A stretch of DNA of 26,809 nt. It comes from CAYPEK01 sp964409645 (lineage in GTDB: Bacteria > UBP15 > UBA6099). Position 1 is the stretch's first letter. Each line of letters starts with the position of its first letter. Below are positions 8,176 through 16,521 of the stretch, piece after piece. The stretch lies in the NCBI GenBank assembly GCA_964409645.1, contig CAYPEK010000054.1, forward strand, positions 1 through 26,809, given 5' to 3'. Both the position numbers and the translations under genes were made by a program. The notes beneath the pieces were generated by a model. That model did not search any database and was not told where the DNA came from. It saw nothing but the letters and a program-made list of their open reading frames with translations.

Positions 8176-8913
8176 TTGGGCGCTATCTGGATCATAGTCC
8201 TGCGCGAACTGCGAATTTACTTCCGTGACCGCAGCTATGTCATCAGCAGCATATTCAGGCCGGTGCTGTGGCTGTTTGTCATCGGGTTCGGCATCGGGTC
8301 GGCCGTCCGGACCGGCAGTGGGCCGACGTACTCGCAGTTCGTTCTGCCGGGCATCATAGCTATGGCGCTTCTATTTTCGTCAGTCTTTTTCGGAATGTCC
8401 ATCATCTGGGACCGGCAGTTCGGCTTCCTGAAAGTCATCCTCGTATCGCCCGTCCCGCGTGAGTACGTGGTGATCGCTAAAATGATCAGCGGCAGCATCA
8501 TATCGACGTTTCAGGGCGCGATAGTGCTGTGCCTCGCGCCCGTCATGAAAATGCATCCGGGCGTTGCACAGATTTTGTACACTGTCGCGCTTATGTTTGT
8601 TTCGTCCATGGCGCTGACGTCTCTCGGAATCTTCATCGCGTCGCGCATGGAAAGCTTCGAAGGATTCAACCTGATAATGAATTTCGTGATAATGCCCATG
8701 TTTTTCTTCAGCGGAGCGCTTTTTCCGCTCAAGAAAATCCCCGAATTTCTCAAGTGGATGGTGTCGGTCAATCCGGTTACGTACAGCGTGGACGCGATGC
8801 GATACGTTTTGCTGCATGTCAATTACTATCCGGTCTGGCTTGACGCCGCCGTGATACTCGGTTTCATGGTCATTATGTGGCAACTCGCCTCGTTCAACTT
8901 CAAAAGAAACTGA
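8176..8913 (+). CDS. ABC-2 type exporter permease
   Basis: The 245-residue integral membrane protein has about six hydrophobic segments and ABC-2 family features. It begins with an amphipathic helix (ELRIYFRDRSY) and has the RQFGFLKVILVSPVPREYVV coupling-helix segment. A conserved stretch reads FFFSGALFPLKKIPEFL, then NPVTYSVDAMRYVLL. It starts with TTG at 8176, seven bases after the GGAG in AAGGAGATAAA, and lies two bases after its ATPase partner. As in DrrB, two copies would pair with two ATPase subunits. It belongs to the DrrB/NodJ-like exporters; the cargo is unknown. Confidence 0.92.
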   Translation: MGAIWIIVLRELRIYFRDRSYVISSIFRPVLWLFVIGFGIGSAVRTGSGPTYSQFVLPGIIAMALLFSSVFFGMSIIWDRQFGFLKVILVSPVPREYVVIAKMISGSIISTFQGAIVLCLAPVMKMHPGVAQILYTVALMFVSSMALTSLGIFIASRMESFEGFNLIMNFVIMPMFFFSGALFPLKKIPEFLKWMVSVNPVTYSVDAMRYVLLHVNYYPVWLDAAVILGFMVIMWQLASFNFKRN

Positions 8914-9038
8914 GTTTAAGGCATACAAATATCCCGTAAGTCAGATACAGACTTTTTTTGCTGAAAATAGTATTATTACGATACCGCATACGGTGCGGGG
9001 ATAAATAAGGTTGTCGGTTTCGTGAGGAGGAAACTGAT

Positions 9039-10292
9039 ATGCCGCACAGACTCGAATCCGAAGTGAGATATTACAGCCGCGCGTTTCCGGCGGTTTTTAC
9101 AAAGGCGGAAGGCTCGTGGATGCACGCGGACGACGGCCGCGCTTTTTTAGATTTCTTTTCGTCGGCGGGCAGCCTCAACTACGGGCATAACCATCCCGCG
9201 ATTATCGAGGGTGTCATCAGACATCTGAAAAGTGGAGCGATGATCAGCTCACTTGATATGGATACGCCCGCAAAATTTCTTTTCATCGAGCGGTTAGACG
9301 AGCTTATTCTTCGGCCTCGCGGACTGAACTATAAATTTCAGTTCACCGGCCCGACAGGCACGAATGCGGTGGAGGCGGCGATTAAGCTCGCGCGCAAGAC
9401 GACCGGCAGGACCAACATATTCGCATTCATGGGCGGATTCCACGGAATGACGCTCGGCAGCCTGTCCGCAACGAGCAACCGCAACTCCCGCGCCGCCGCG
9501 GGCGTGATCGCGCCCGGCGTCACGTTCATGCCGTTTCCCGGCAGGTACGACGATGGATTCGACACCATCCGATACATGGAGGAAGTGCTCGACGACAACC
9601 ACTCCGGCGTCGAAATTCCCGCCGCTGTGATTTGCGAGACGATTCAGGCGGAGGGCGGAGTGAACGTTGCGTCCGTGGAGTGGCTCAGGCAGTTGCGCGA
9701 ACTATGCACGCGGCGCGGAATTCTGCTGATAATCGACGACATTCAGGTCGGCTGCGGTCGCTCGGGCGCTTTCTTCTCGTTCGAGCGTGCGGGGATCGTG
9801 CCGGACATCGTGGTGCTTTCAAAATCGCTGAGCGGCCTTGGCATCCCGCTGTCGGTCGTGCTCATGAAAGAGGAACTCGATGTCTGGAAGGCGGGCGAGC
9901 ACTCGGGCACGTTCAGGGCGAGCCAGCTCGGACTCGCGGGGGCGGCCGGTGCGCTTGATACATTCTGGACTTCGACGGCGTTCATGGATGAGGTCGCCGG
10001 GAAAGTGAAGATCGTTTCCGGTTTTCTCGCTAAAGAATTCGCGGCGCTTGCACCGGAGGTCACATTGCGCGGACACGGGATGATACAAGGTGTCCGCTTC
10101 GAGGGAGAGAAGGGCTCAGAGCGCGGGACCGAGGCGCGCCGGATGTGCTTCGAGCGGGGCCTGATAATAGAGACGGCGGGCAGCGGCGGCTGCGTCGTGA
10201 AACTTATGCCAGCGTTGACGATCGGCAATGACGACCTTATTAAAGGATTGGAGATATTGAAGGGTGTGGTATTTGAAATAACCGGAAAATGA
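9039..10292 (+). CDS. class III PLP aminotransferase, EctB-like (diaminobutyrate-type)
   Basis: The 417-residue protein follows the EctB/DABA aminotransferase pattern from the first residues: RLESEVRYYSRAFPAVFTKA, then LDFFSSAGSLNYGHNHP. PLP-site features are GPTGTNAVEAAIKLARK, the IIDDIQVGCGRSGAFFSFE block with the aspartate that contacts the pyridine nitrogen, and Lys in VVLSKSLSGLGIP as Schiff-base residue. EHSGTFRASQLGLAGA corresponds to the EHNGTFRG region of EctB. EctB moves an amino group from glutamate to aspartate semialdehyde to give L-2,4-diaminobutyrate. ectA and ectC are absent, so ectoine synthesis is not implied here, and other omega-amino donors are possible. GAGGAGG eight bases before ATG fixes the start. 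Confidence 0.85.
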   Translation: MPHRLESEVRYYSRAFPAVFTKAEGSWMHADDGRAFLDFFSSAGSLNYGHNHPAIIEGVIRHLKSGAMISSLDMDTPAKFLFIERLDELILRPRGLNYKFQFTGPTGTNAVEAAIKLARKTTGRTNIFAFMGGFHGMTLGSLSATSNRNSRAAAGVIAPGVTFMPFPGRYDDGFDTIRYMEEVLDDNHSGVEIPAAVICETIQAEGGVNVASVEWLRQLRELCTRRGILLIIDDIQVGCGRSGAFFSFERAGIVPDIVVLSKSLSGLGIPLSVVLMKEELDVWKAGEHSGTFRASQLGLAGAAGALDTFWTSTAFMDEVAGKVKIVSGFLAKEFAALAPEVTLRGHGMIQGVRFEGEKGSERGTEARRMCFERGLIIETAGSGGCVVKLMPALTIGNDDLIKGLEILKGVVFEITGK

Positions 10293-10313
10293 TATGAACG
10301 GGAGGCATGCTGC

Positions 10314-12362
10314 ATGGCGGAGACGGCAAAAAAAATATTCACACTAATAACATTATTAATAATCGTCTCTGCGGTTGCCGCCACGGGGCAGGGGATGCCG
10401 CCTGTTGATACGGCAAAAATGTTTCCGGAAGGCGGAAACGCATACTTCTGGAATTATTTCCATCGGATATCCGACGCGCTCCCGGAAAGAAAATTCCCGC
10501 CGGATACGAAGGAAGAATGGGAGGCGAGACGGCCGGAAGTGAGGCGCGAGGTCATGCAGGCGCTCGGTATCGGCTCGCTCGAAAAAACGCCGCTCAATGT
10601 CAAATCGGTCGGCGTCATAGAAAAAACAGATTTCACGATTGAGAAAATAATCTTCGAGAGCCGGCCGGGGTTTTACGTGACCGGTAACTTATGGAAGCCG
10701 CGCGGAGTCGAGGGCCGCCTTCCGGCCATACTCTGGGTCCACGGGCACAACGAAAAAGCGAAAGCGGGTTACGGCTGGCCGCAGTACGGTTTTGTCTCGA
10801 AAGGGATAATGGTATTCGCGATCGACGGCGTCGGATTCGGCGAACGCACCCCGCAGATACACGCCGCAAACACGGTGTGCTGGACGACGGGCACGAGCAC
10901 GATGGGGTTCGAGATATGGGACAACATCCGCGCGATCGACTATCTGTTGACACGCGGCGACGTGGACCCATCGCGCATCGGCGTCGCCGGCCGCTCCGGC
11001 GGCGGCACGCAGACGCTTTACATGCTCGGCGTCGAAACGCGCATACGGGCCGCGGTCGTCATGGCCGGGATGTCCACTTTTCAGAAGGCGTATGTCGGCA
11101 ACGCCTCCGGCCATTGCCCGTGCAATTACACGCCGTTTGTCCTCAGTTATGTTAACACCGCGGACATTCTCGCGGCGGCCGCGCCGGACACGTCGATATT
11201 TGTGATGCAGGGCAGTTTGGATACTCTCTTTCCTGCAAAGGAATCCGAGGAATCAGTCAGACTTGCGAACAAGGTCGTCGATCTGTATGACGGCATAGAT
11301 AAAATCAGATTTTTCACGGACGCCGCCCAGCATCCGGCGAGCAACAAGCAGATCGCGCTCGAAATCAAATTTTTCACGCAGACTCTCAATCCGGATGTGA
11401 AGGACTACAGCGTGCCGAAATACGAGGAGCCGCCCGTCGATGAGGTTGCGGTTGGGTTCCCGAAAACCAGCCGGACGACAATCGACATCTGCGCCGGCGA
11501 AGCGTTCAAAACGCCAAAGCCGGAGGCCGGTACACTTAAAGACTGGGAAGCGGCTGCCGATACGATAAGGAAACAACTGAGCACAAAAATATTCGGCGGT
11601 TTTGCTCCCGTGGCGAACGGTGCGCCGATTTCTTACGGCAAGACCGATGCCGGATCGTATTCGGTCGAAATGTTCACGATCGAGACCGAGACGGGATTCC
11701 GCATTCCGGTTGCTGTTTACACACCGGCGGCTGCTTCCGGAAAACTCCCGGTGTCGGTGATTGTGTTCCGGCGCGGTAATTACGGAATGAACGACCTCGT
11801 CGCCGCGAAAGGCGATCCGTTCAAGGCGACAGGCCGCGAGGGGATGATAGTTGTGCCGGACATGCGCGGGCTTGGAATGCAGTCGGCGCTCGACGAAGGC
11901 CGGATGGATAGGCTTCAGCAATACACGGATTACGGAGCCACCGCGCCGTCGAACCTGATCGGAAGACCGATCGCCGGTATGCGCGCACTCGATCTGATGG
12001 GCGTGGTGAGCTGGGTCGCCGGCAGAGAAGACGTGGACGCCGGAAAAATTTCGCTTGTCTCGATGGACGACACGGCGCACATAGCGTTGCTTGCCGCCGC
12101 GATGGACGCGCGCATTTCGGAGACGGTATTGAACGGAACGCCCAACACGTTTTTTATGCGTGTATTGCCAAAGGGCAACTCGATAGATTTTCACGTGCCC
12201 GGCATCATGAAAATCGCCGACATGCCGGTCCTCGCGGCTCTTGTCGCGCCGCGAAAGCTGAAAATCTCATTGCTGCCGGACGCGTCCGCCGAGCCGTTTG
12301 AATATACAAAAACCATCTATTCGCTGACCGGCAAACCGGATTCGCTTTCGATCGGATACTAA
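10314..12362 (+). CDS. exported tandem alpha/beta-hydrolase (acetyl-xylan-esterase-like), second half degenerate
   Basis: The 682-residue protein has an N-terminal hydrophobic segment (residues 8-23) that looks like a signal peptide. The first half is a complete alpha/beta-hydrolase: LWVHGHNEKAK (oxyanion region, about 140), nucleophile elbow GRSGGG with S228, acid D303 in QGSLDTLFP and H340 in DAAQHPAS. This resembles AXE1/dienelactone-type carbohydrate esterases. Residues about 390-682 repeat the fold (IPVAVYTPAAASGKLPVSVIVF, MRALDLMGVVSWV), but the elbow is VSMDDTAH, placing Asp where Ser belongs, and I see no catalytic His. GGGAGG eight bases before ATG supports the start. It converges on the GPH symporter with only two bases between stops, suggesting polysaccharide use. 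Confidence 0.82.
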   Translation: MAETAKKIFTLITLLIIVSAVAATGQGMPPVDTAKMFPEGGNAYFWNYFHRISDALPERKFPPDTKEEWEARRPEVRREVMQALGIGSLEKTPLNVKSVGVIEKTDFTIEKIIFESRPGFYVTGNLWKPRGVEGRLPAILWVHGHNEKAKAGYGWPQYGFVSKGIMVFAIDGVGFGERTPQIHAANTVCWTTGTSTMGFEIWDNIRAIDYLLTRGDVDPSRIGVAGRSGGGTQTLYMLGVETRIRAAVVMAGMSTFQKAYVGNASGHCPCNYTPFVLSYVNTADILAAAAPDTSIFVMQGSLDTLFPAKESEESVRLANKVVDLYDGIDKIRFFTDAAQHPASNKQIALEIKFFTQTLNPDVKDYSVPKYEEPPVDEVAVGFPKTSRTTIDICAGEAFKTPKPEAGTLKDWEAAADTIRKQLSTKIFGGFAPVANGAPISYGKTDAGSYSVEMFTIETETGFRIPVAVYTPAAASGKLPVSVIVFRRGNYGMNDLVAAKGDPFKATGREGMIVVPDMRGLGMQSALDEGRMDRLQQYTDYGATAPSNLIGRPIAGMRALDLMGVVSWVAGREDVDAGKISLVSMDDTAHIALLAAAMDARISETVLNGTPNTFFMRVLPKGNSIDFHVPGIMKIADMPVLAALVAPRKLKISLLPDASAEPFEYTKTIYSLTGKPDSLSIGY

Positions 12363-12364
12363 AT

Positions 12365-13741
12365 TCAGTTCTTGATCGGATATCTTGAAAACGCGATGAA
12401 ACCGATAAATGCGAACAGGCCACAGACCGGGCCGGACACCACCATCGCTTTGTAGTTTGTCGGCGACGGGGTTCCGAATATCTGGAACAGCGCCGTGACG
12501 ACCACCCAGCCGCCGCCGCGCGCGAGCTTCGACACAAAGCCCTCCATCCCGAAATACATCGCCTCGCGCCGCACGCCCGTCCTTTTCTCGTCATCGTCTA
12601 TGATGTCGGATATTATGGCGCTGAACAGCACCTGCATCGCCGAGAACGGGATGCCGAACGAGAAGATCAGCCCGATGTAATAGTACAAGCCGATACTCTT
12701 CGGGACAACGGCGATAAACCCCTGCGCGAATGAGACGATAGAGATGAGCAGCAGTCCGCCCGCGAACAGCGCTTTTTTCCCGAACTTCTTCTGCAGAAAA
12801 AACACGAAAGGCGTCGCGATGAGCCACACGACGATCATCCCGCCGAAGCCGACAATCGAGCCGTATGCCTCGCTCTTTCCGAACACGTATTTGCAGATGA
12901 AATTGGTTGATGTCTGAAGAACTTTGAATCCTATCCAGAACGAGGAGATGCTGATCGCGTACAAAATGAAAAGCGGGTTTTTGATGGAAGGGATGACGCT
13001 TTCCCAGAAGCCGATAGTTACCCGTTTTTCCTTCGGCCACGGTTTCTCCCGGATCGTGAACGCCATAACGTACATCACGAACAGAAAGAACAGCCCCGTG
13101 ACGATCCCCATGATCGTGTACGAGAATGGCAGCTTCTCGGGGTGTCCGGTTGCGTTGAAATGTGCTATAAGACTGTCGATTATCTGGCCCGCGCCCACGA
13201 ATGCGATAACAATTCCGATTATCCCGGCGACGGCGTAGAATGTGCCGAGTTTAACGCGGTCCTCGTTCGTGTCGGCAAGCGCCGGTATCAGCGAATTGTA
13301 CGGCGCGCAGACGTAAGTAAAGAAGAAGAGCATTCCGCTGCTGCAAACCATCGTGTAAACGAAATTTATCGTGTTGTTTTTCGAGATCGGATAAAAGAGA
13401 AGGATAAAGAAAATAATCATCGGGAGGCCACCGCGAAGGATGAACGGTATGCGCCGCCCGCGAGGCCCGTACGAGCGGTCGCTCAGCCAGCCGACGACCG
13501 GATTCGCCGCCGCGTCGATTACGCGGCCGATGAAGCACGCCACGCCGAGCAAAAGCGGAACGGTTATGTATTTATGGTCGATGTACAGCATCCCGAGGTA
13601 ATTGTCGAAAACCGCGTCGGCGCCAAATAAGCCGATGTTCGCAATTGAGTAAAAAAACATTGTTCTGAATGTCAGTGTTGAAGCCTGACCGGGCTGAGTC
13701 GCCGCGATTTCATTTTGTCCTGAAGTATGGCTCGAACTCAA
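12365..13741 (-). CDS. GPH-family sugar:cation symporter (MelB-like MFS)
   Basis: The 458-residue protein has about twelve membrane segments. The glycoside-pentoside-hexuronide signature lies between helices 2 and 4: RVIDAAANPVVGWLSDRS, then GPRGRRIPFILRGG. The central loop carries FTIREKPWPKEKR, and SDIIDDDEKRTGVRREAM matches the conserved second-half loop of this family. It would import a sugar or glycoside with sodium or protons. It starts with TTG at 13741, with GAGGT six bases upstream. Convergence with the exported esterase hints that both serve carbohydrate use, although they are on opposite strands and need not be co-regulated. Confidence 0.9.
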   Translation of the reverse strand: MSSSHTSGQNEIAATQPGQASTLTFRTMFFYSIANIGLFGADAVFDNYLGMLYIDHKYITVPLLLGVACFIGRVIDAAANPVVGWLSDRSYGPRGRRIPFILRGGLPMIIFFILLFYPISKNNTINFVYTMVCSSGMLFFFTYVCAPYNSLIPALADTNEDRVKLGTFYAVAGIIGIVIAFVGAGQIIDSLIAHFNATGHPEKLPFSYTIMGIVTGLFFLFVMYVMAFTIREKPWPKEKRVTIGFWESVIPSIKNPLFILYAISISSFWIGFKVLQTSTNFICKYVFGKSEAYGSIVGFGGMIVVWLIATPFVFFLQKKFGKKALFAGGLLLISIVSFAQGFIAVVPKSIGLYYYIGLIFSFGIPFSAMQVLFSAIISDIIDDDEKRTGVRREAMYFGMEGFVSKLARGGGWVVVTALFQIFGTPSPTNYKAMVVSGPVCGLFAFIGFIAFSRYPIKN

Positions 13742-13809
13742 CGGAACACCTCACGATTGGCGGTTATTATATTAATTTCCATAATGGTGCGCCATAAGGA
13801 GGAAAAGAT

Positions 13810-13881
13810 ATACGTTTAACCCGGATTCACAAATCTGAACAATCGCGCCCGAATCCGACAGGATTCGGATTAAACGCGTAT
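13810..13881. repeat. nested inverted repeat in the gap between radical SAM and GPH genes
   Basis: The inner stem is CCGAATCC (13849-13856), loop GACA, GGATTCGG (13861-13868), perfect over 8 bp. The outer arm from 13810 (ATACGTTTAACCCGGATTC) is imperfectly inverted against 13863-13881 (ATTCGGATTAAACGCGTAT). The element lies 67 bases past the stop of the minus-strand radical SAM gene and could act as its terminator, although no T-tract follows. It could also be a small palindromic mobile remnant. Confidence 0.5.
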
Positions 13882-13947
13882 GCGAAGCATCTCGCTGTTT
13901 ACTCGCGGGGGAAAATCGTGTTTCTCGGCATTAAGGCGGCTTACGGC

Positions 13948-15900
13948 TCAGTAAGTCGAAACCGTGCAGAAATTTTTCTTCGTGAGGCGGTTGAAGAAAA
14001 CTATCTGTTTTCGGTGCGACTCGGAGCACTGGATGCGGACGTCCTCGCATCTGCGGGAAAGCTTTTCGAGAAAAGTCTCGAAAGTTTCCTCGTTGAATCT
14101 GGCGAGCGGAGTCATGTTGATATGGACCGCTTTAAGGGAGAGAGAGGGCCGTTTGTCGAGCCTCTCCATGACCTTTATCACGGTTCTCTTCTTGATTTTG
14201 CCTGAGAAATGAAGCGACAGTTCGAAGTTGTCGTACCAATTCTTTTCGAGAATCGCCCAAGTTTTTCTGTTTCTCAGAATCGACTGCATTCTGCCTTTCA
14301 TTGCCTTGTACGCTTCGGGCTGAACGCGGAACATCGATTTGAGAGTACCGGGATTGTGAGCTTCGTAACCCATATTGAGCTTTGTGCGGGCGATTACGGC
14401 GCAGACGTAAACCGCAGCGGATGCCGATAGTTTCAACAGTGTCCGACGGCCGAAATGGTCGTCGTAGCGGCTTATCGTGCGTGCTGCCAGTTCCTTCATG
14501 TGTTTTGTGGGGGCGAGCCACTTCATCGCCGTTAGCGGAATGTGGAGCCTTCTGCACTTTGCCTGCAGTATCTCGAAGCGGCGCCGGATGTGCGGGTCCG
14601 ATGTCTGATAGATCGGATCGTCGAGACCGCGGATCATCGTTTCGGACGCTCTGAGTATGGACGGGCCCAGTATCTCGTATTCTTTACGGAAAGCGTCGCG
14701 CAGAATGGTTTCCGACTCTTCACCGGTGAAATTGGGGTGCTTGAAATATATTTGCTTCTGTCCGTGCCACTCTTCGTAGGGCACGTCTTCGAGCAGTTTG
14801 CCCTTCGCTTTGTAGTCCAAGTATAGGGCGGTCATCGGCACCGGTCCGAACTGCATGAACTGCGTAAAGTCCGGCTGGAGGCTGACGGCGAAATCAATGT
14901 CTTCCTGAATGGTTTCCTTATCGTGATGTTCGAGAAAGAGAATCGAAGAAGCCAGAACGAGGATGCCTTTTCCCCTGAGGTCGGCAATAAGCTTCTTCAC
15001 ATCCGCGCCTTTTGTTTTGTCAAACAGCGACTGCTTGGATTCGACTCCGATCCAGACGTATATGATGCCGAGTCGCACCATGTTTTCAATGCCGAAATCG
15101 AGTATTGCCTCGACCGACGAGAAGATGCTGAAACTGAACTTGCGGCCCTCTCTCTCGATTATTTCGAGGAGCTCGATCGCTCGTTCCTTGTGTTTAAGGA
15201 AGTTTTCGTCCATCACGAAAAAGTCGTTTGTTTTCATCGTCTCGGACAGGCGAAGCATGGTGTCGTAAATTTCCCGGCCTGTTTTCAGGAATGGATGATA
15301 TGTTTTGTCAAAGAAATGGGATGTGGCGCAGAACCGGCAGGCGTTCGGGCACCCGACACCGGGAATCAGAACGGCGTTCTTCTGAGGGAACGGAAGCCCG
15401 AAGATGCGTTTGTGGTCGGCCCCCGGCATTGCCGGATGCCTGATCGGCGCGTTCACGTCTTCGCCGAACAGCTCGCGGAGCTGGCTTATGCCTTCGCCTT
15501 TAATAACGTAATCGCAATCGATAAGCTTTTCGATGTCCGGTATCGGCGTGCCGTGTCCGCCCAGAATGATTTTCGTGGACGGGGCGACTTCCCGCACGAT
15601 CTCCGCCATCTTTTTCGCTTTGGAGAAGTTCGAAAGAATGAAGGATATTCCAACGTAGTCGTATCCTTTTTTCACTTCCTTGCGGAACTGTTTCAGCGTC
15701 GGGAAGTCGAGAATCACCGTCGGCATCTTGATGTTCTCCGCAATAAAATACAAGCCGAAGCTGCGGTGGTTGGAGCGCATGGAAAATATACCCTGCTCGC
15801 GGGTCACCTGATTGTGGAAGAGTTCGAGTTTGTTCTCTTTGCGGCCGTATTCGTCGTCCACGCCGAACGGTCTGAAAACCGAAGTAAGCAGAAATGACAT
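13948..15900 (-). CDS. radical SAM protein with B12-binding-like N-terminus and unusual C-terminal extension
   Basis: The 650-residue protein has three parts. Residues about 50-150 form a Rossmann-type B12-binding-like domain (YDYVGISFILSNFSKA, IILGGHGTP, VIKGEGISQL), but without the cobalt-ligating DxHxxG motif. The radical SAM core follows, with the 4Fe-4S cysteines C184, C188 and C191 in GCPNACRFC, and later VWIGVESK and LEHHDKETIQEDIDFA. From about residue 430 there is an extension containing HFGRRTLLKLSASAAVYVCA (RR at 485-486), which looks like a membrane or twin-arginine segment, and a mixed alpha/beta end. The substrate is unknown. I chose ATG at 15900 over TTG at 15912, because GGAGG lies five bases before it. 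Confidence 0.88.
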   Translation of the reverse strand: MSFLLTSVFRPFGVDDEYGRKENKLELFHNQVTREQGIFSMRSNHRSFGLYFIAENIKMPTVILDFPTLKQFRKEVKKGYDYVGISFILSNFSKAKKMAEIVREVAPSTKIILGGHGTPIPDIEKLIDCDYVIKGEGISQLRELFGEDVNAPIRHPAMPGADHKRIFGLPFPQKNAVLIPGVGCPNACRFCATSHFFDKTYHPFLKTGREIYDTMLRLSETMKTNDFFVMDENFLKHKERAIELLEIIEREGRKFSFSIFSSVEAILDFGIENMVRLGIIYVWIGVESKQSLFDKTKGADVKKLIADLRGKGILVLASSILFLEHHDKETIQEDIDFAVSLQPDFTQFMQFGPVPMTALYLDYKAKGKLLEDVPYEEWHGQKQIYFKHPNFTGEESETILRDAFRKEYEILGPSILRASETMIRGLDDPIYQTSDPHIRRRFEILQAKCRRLHIPLTAMKWLAPTKHMKELAARTISRYDDHFGRRTLLKLSASAAVYVCAVIARTKLNMGYEAHNPGTLKSMFRVQPEAYKAMKGRMQSILRNRKTWAILEKNWYDNFELSLHFSGKIKKRTVIKVMERLDKRPSLSLKAVHINMTPLARFNEETFETFLEKLSRRCEDVRIQCSESHRKQIVFFNRLTKKNFCTVSTY

Positions 15901-16009
15901 TTTTTCCTCCAATATATCTGTTCGATCAGCTCGCTGACTGTCCCTTTGAATTTTTTATCGTGGGTATGATCAGTGTAAGCCGTAAGCATAGTATTAGCTG
16001 CTTGCTTAT

Positions 16010-16038
16010 ATGATATGTTGAAAAGCTTTTTTACTCAA
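16010..16038 (-). promoter_or_regulatory. candidate promoter of the radical SAM gene
   Basis: On the minus strand TTGAGT (16033-16038), a 17-base spacer and TATCAT (16010-16015) lie about 110 bases upstream of the ATG at 15900. The spacing is ideal and both hexamers match at four or five positions. Confidence 0.45.
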
Positions 16039-16170
16039 GGAATGTCAAAAGTACACAGAGGAAATATTAGTAGCTTGTTGGTTGTTATCGTCGAAAAATA
16101 AACCGGGGCCAAGAGGGCGGATCGGCAAATTGAACTTCGATTCTCATACCCTTTTTTTTATGACAAAAAA

Positions 16171-16341
16171 CTATTCGTCGTCTTTCAAATATTTTATGGA
16201 CCTGTCACCGTTAATATATATTTTGAAAATACCTCTGCATTGCGGACAATTCACCGTCGAATTTCCCAATTGATCGACTTTTAAATTAAATGATTCACTG
16301 CATCTGGGACATGTCAACGATGCGTTTATTATAAATCCCAT
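16171..16341 (-). CDS. small zinc-ribbon protein, 56 residues
   Basis: The ATG at 16339-16341 opens a 56-codon frame ending in TAG at 16171-16173. It reads MGFIINASLTCPRC, later VNCPQCRGIFKIYINGD. Two CPxC knuckles at residues 11-14 and 32-35 are spaced as in small zinc-ribbon (MJ0042/DUF-type) domains that begin larger bacterial proteins or stand alone. AAGGAG lies nine bases before the ATG, and an extended -10 promoter lies at 16373-16380. No function is assigned; it could bind nucleic acid or protein. The opposite strand carries an overlapping 63-codon frame that I regard as its shadow. Confidence 0.7.
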   Translation of the reverse strand: MGFIINASLTCPRCSESFNLKVDQLGNSTVNCPQCRGIFKIYINGDRSIKYLKDDE

Positions 16342-16372
16342 AGAATACGCTCCTTCTCAATAATGTTTATGG

Positions 16373-16380
16373 ATTATATC
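16373..16380 (-). promoter_or_regulatory. extended -10 promoter of the zinc-ribbon gene
   Basis: The minus strand reads TGATATAAT, an exact extended -10 (TGnTATAAT) about 32 bases before the ATG. The -35 region (GGGTTT) is poor, as is usual for this promoter type. Confidence 0.5.
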
Positions 16381-16450
16381 ACATCGGTTGTAACAAACCC
16401 GATAATCAGTAAATGTTATTATGAGAGATACAAGTGCGCCGTGGGGGTGC

Positions 16451-16497
16451 TGCCGGTATGCGGAGCCTTTATTCCATATTTCTGCCGGTCACCGGCA
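16451..16497. promoter_or_regulatory. TGCCGGT repeats, possible operator upstream of the RND gene
   Basis: TGCCGGT occurs at 16451-16457 and 16483-16489, and its inverse ACCGGCA at 16491-16497. The last two form a perfect 7-1-7 palindrome ending 24 bases before the -35 of the RND promoter. This is the size and place of a dimeric regulator site, but no regulator gene is adjacent. Confidence 0.35.
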
Positions 16498-16521
16498 ATT
16501 TGCGAAACGAATTAACCCGTC

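Noticed and set aside
9039..10292. Ectoine biosynthesis cluster
   Set aside because: Only the EctB-like gene is present; no ectA or ectC in the window.
13796..13814. Good ribosome-binding-like sequence AAGGAGGAAAAG on the plus strand
   Set aside because: No ATG, GTG or TTG with an open frame follows at a suitable distance.
14923..15897. 324-codon plus-strand frame opposite the radical SAM gene
   Set aside because: It is antisense to a gene with clear motifs, has no ribosome site and no recognisable protein features. The other long antisense frames (for example 1752-2510, 4658-5629, 7082-8146, 11253-12194, 20418-21137) are rejected for the same reason.
16082..16273. 63-codon plus-strand frame
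   Set aside because: Antisense to the zinc-ribbon gene; it has no ribosome site, while the minus strand has a promoter, a ribosome site and paired cysteines.
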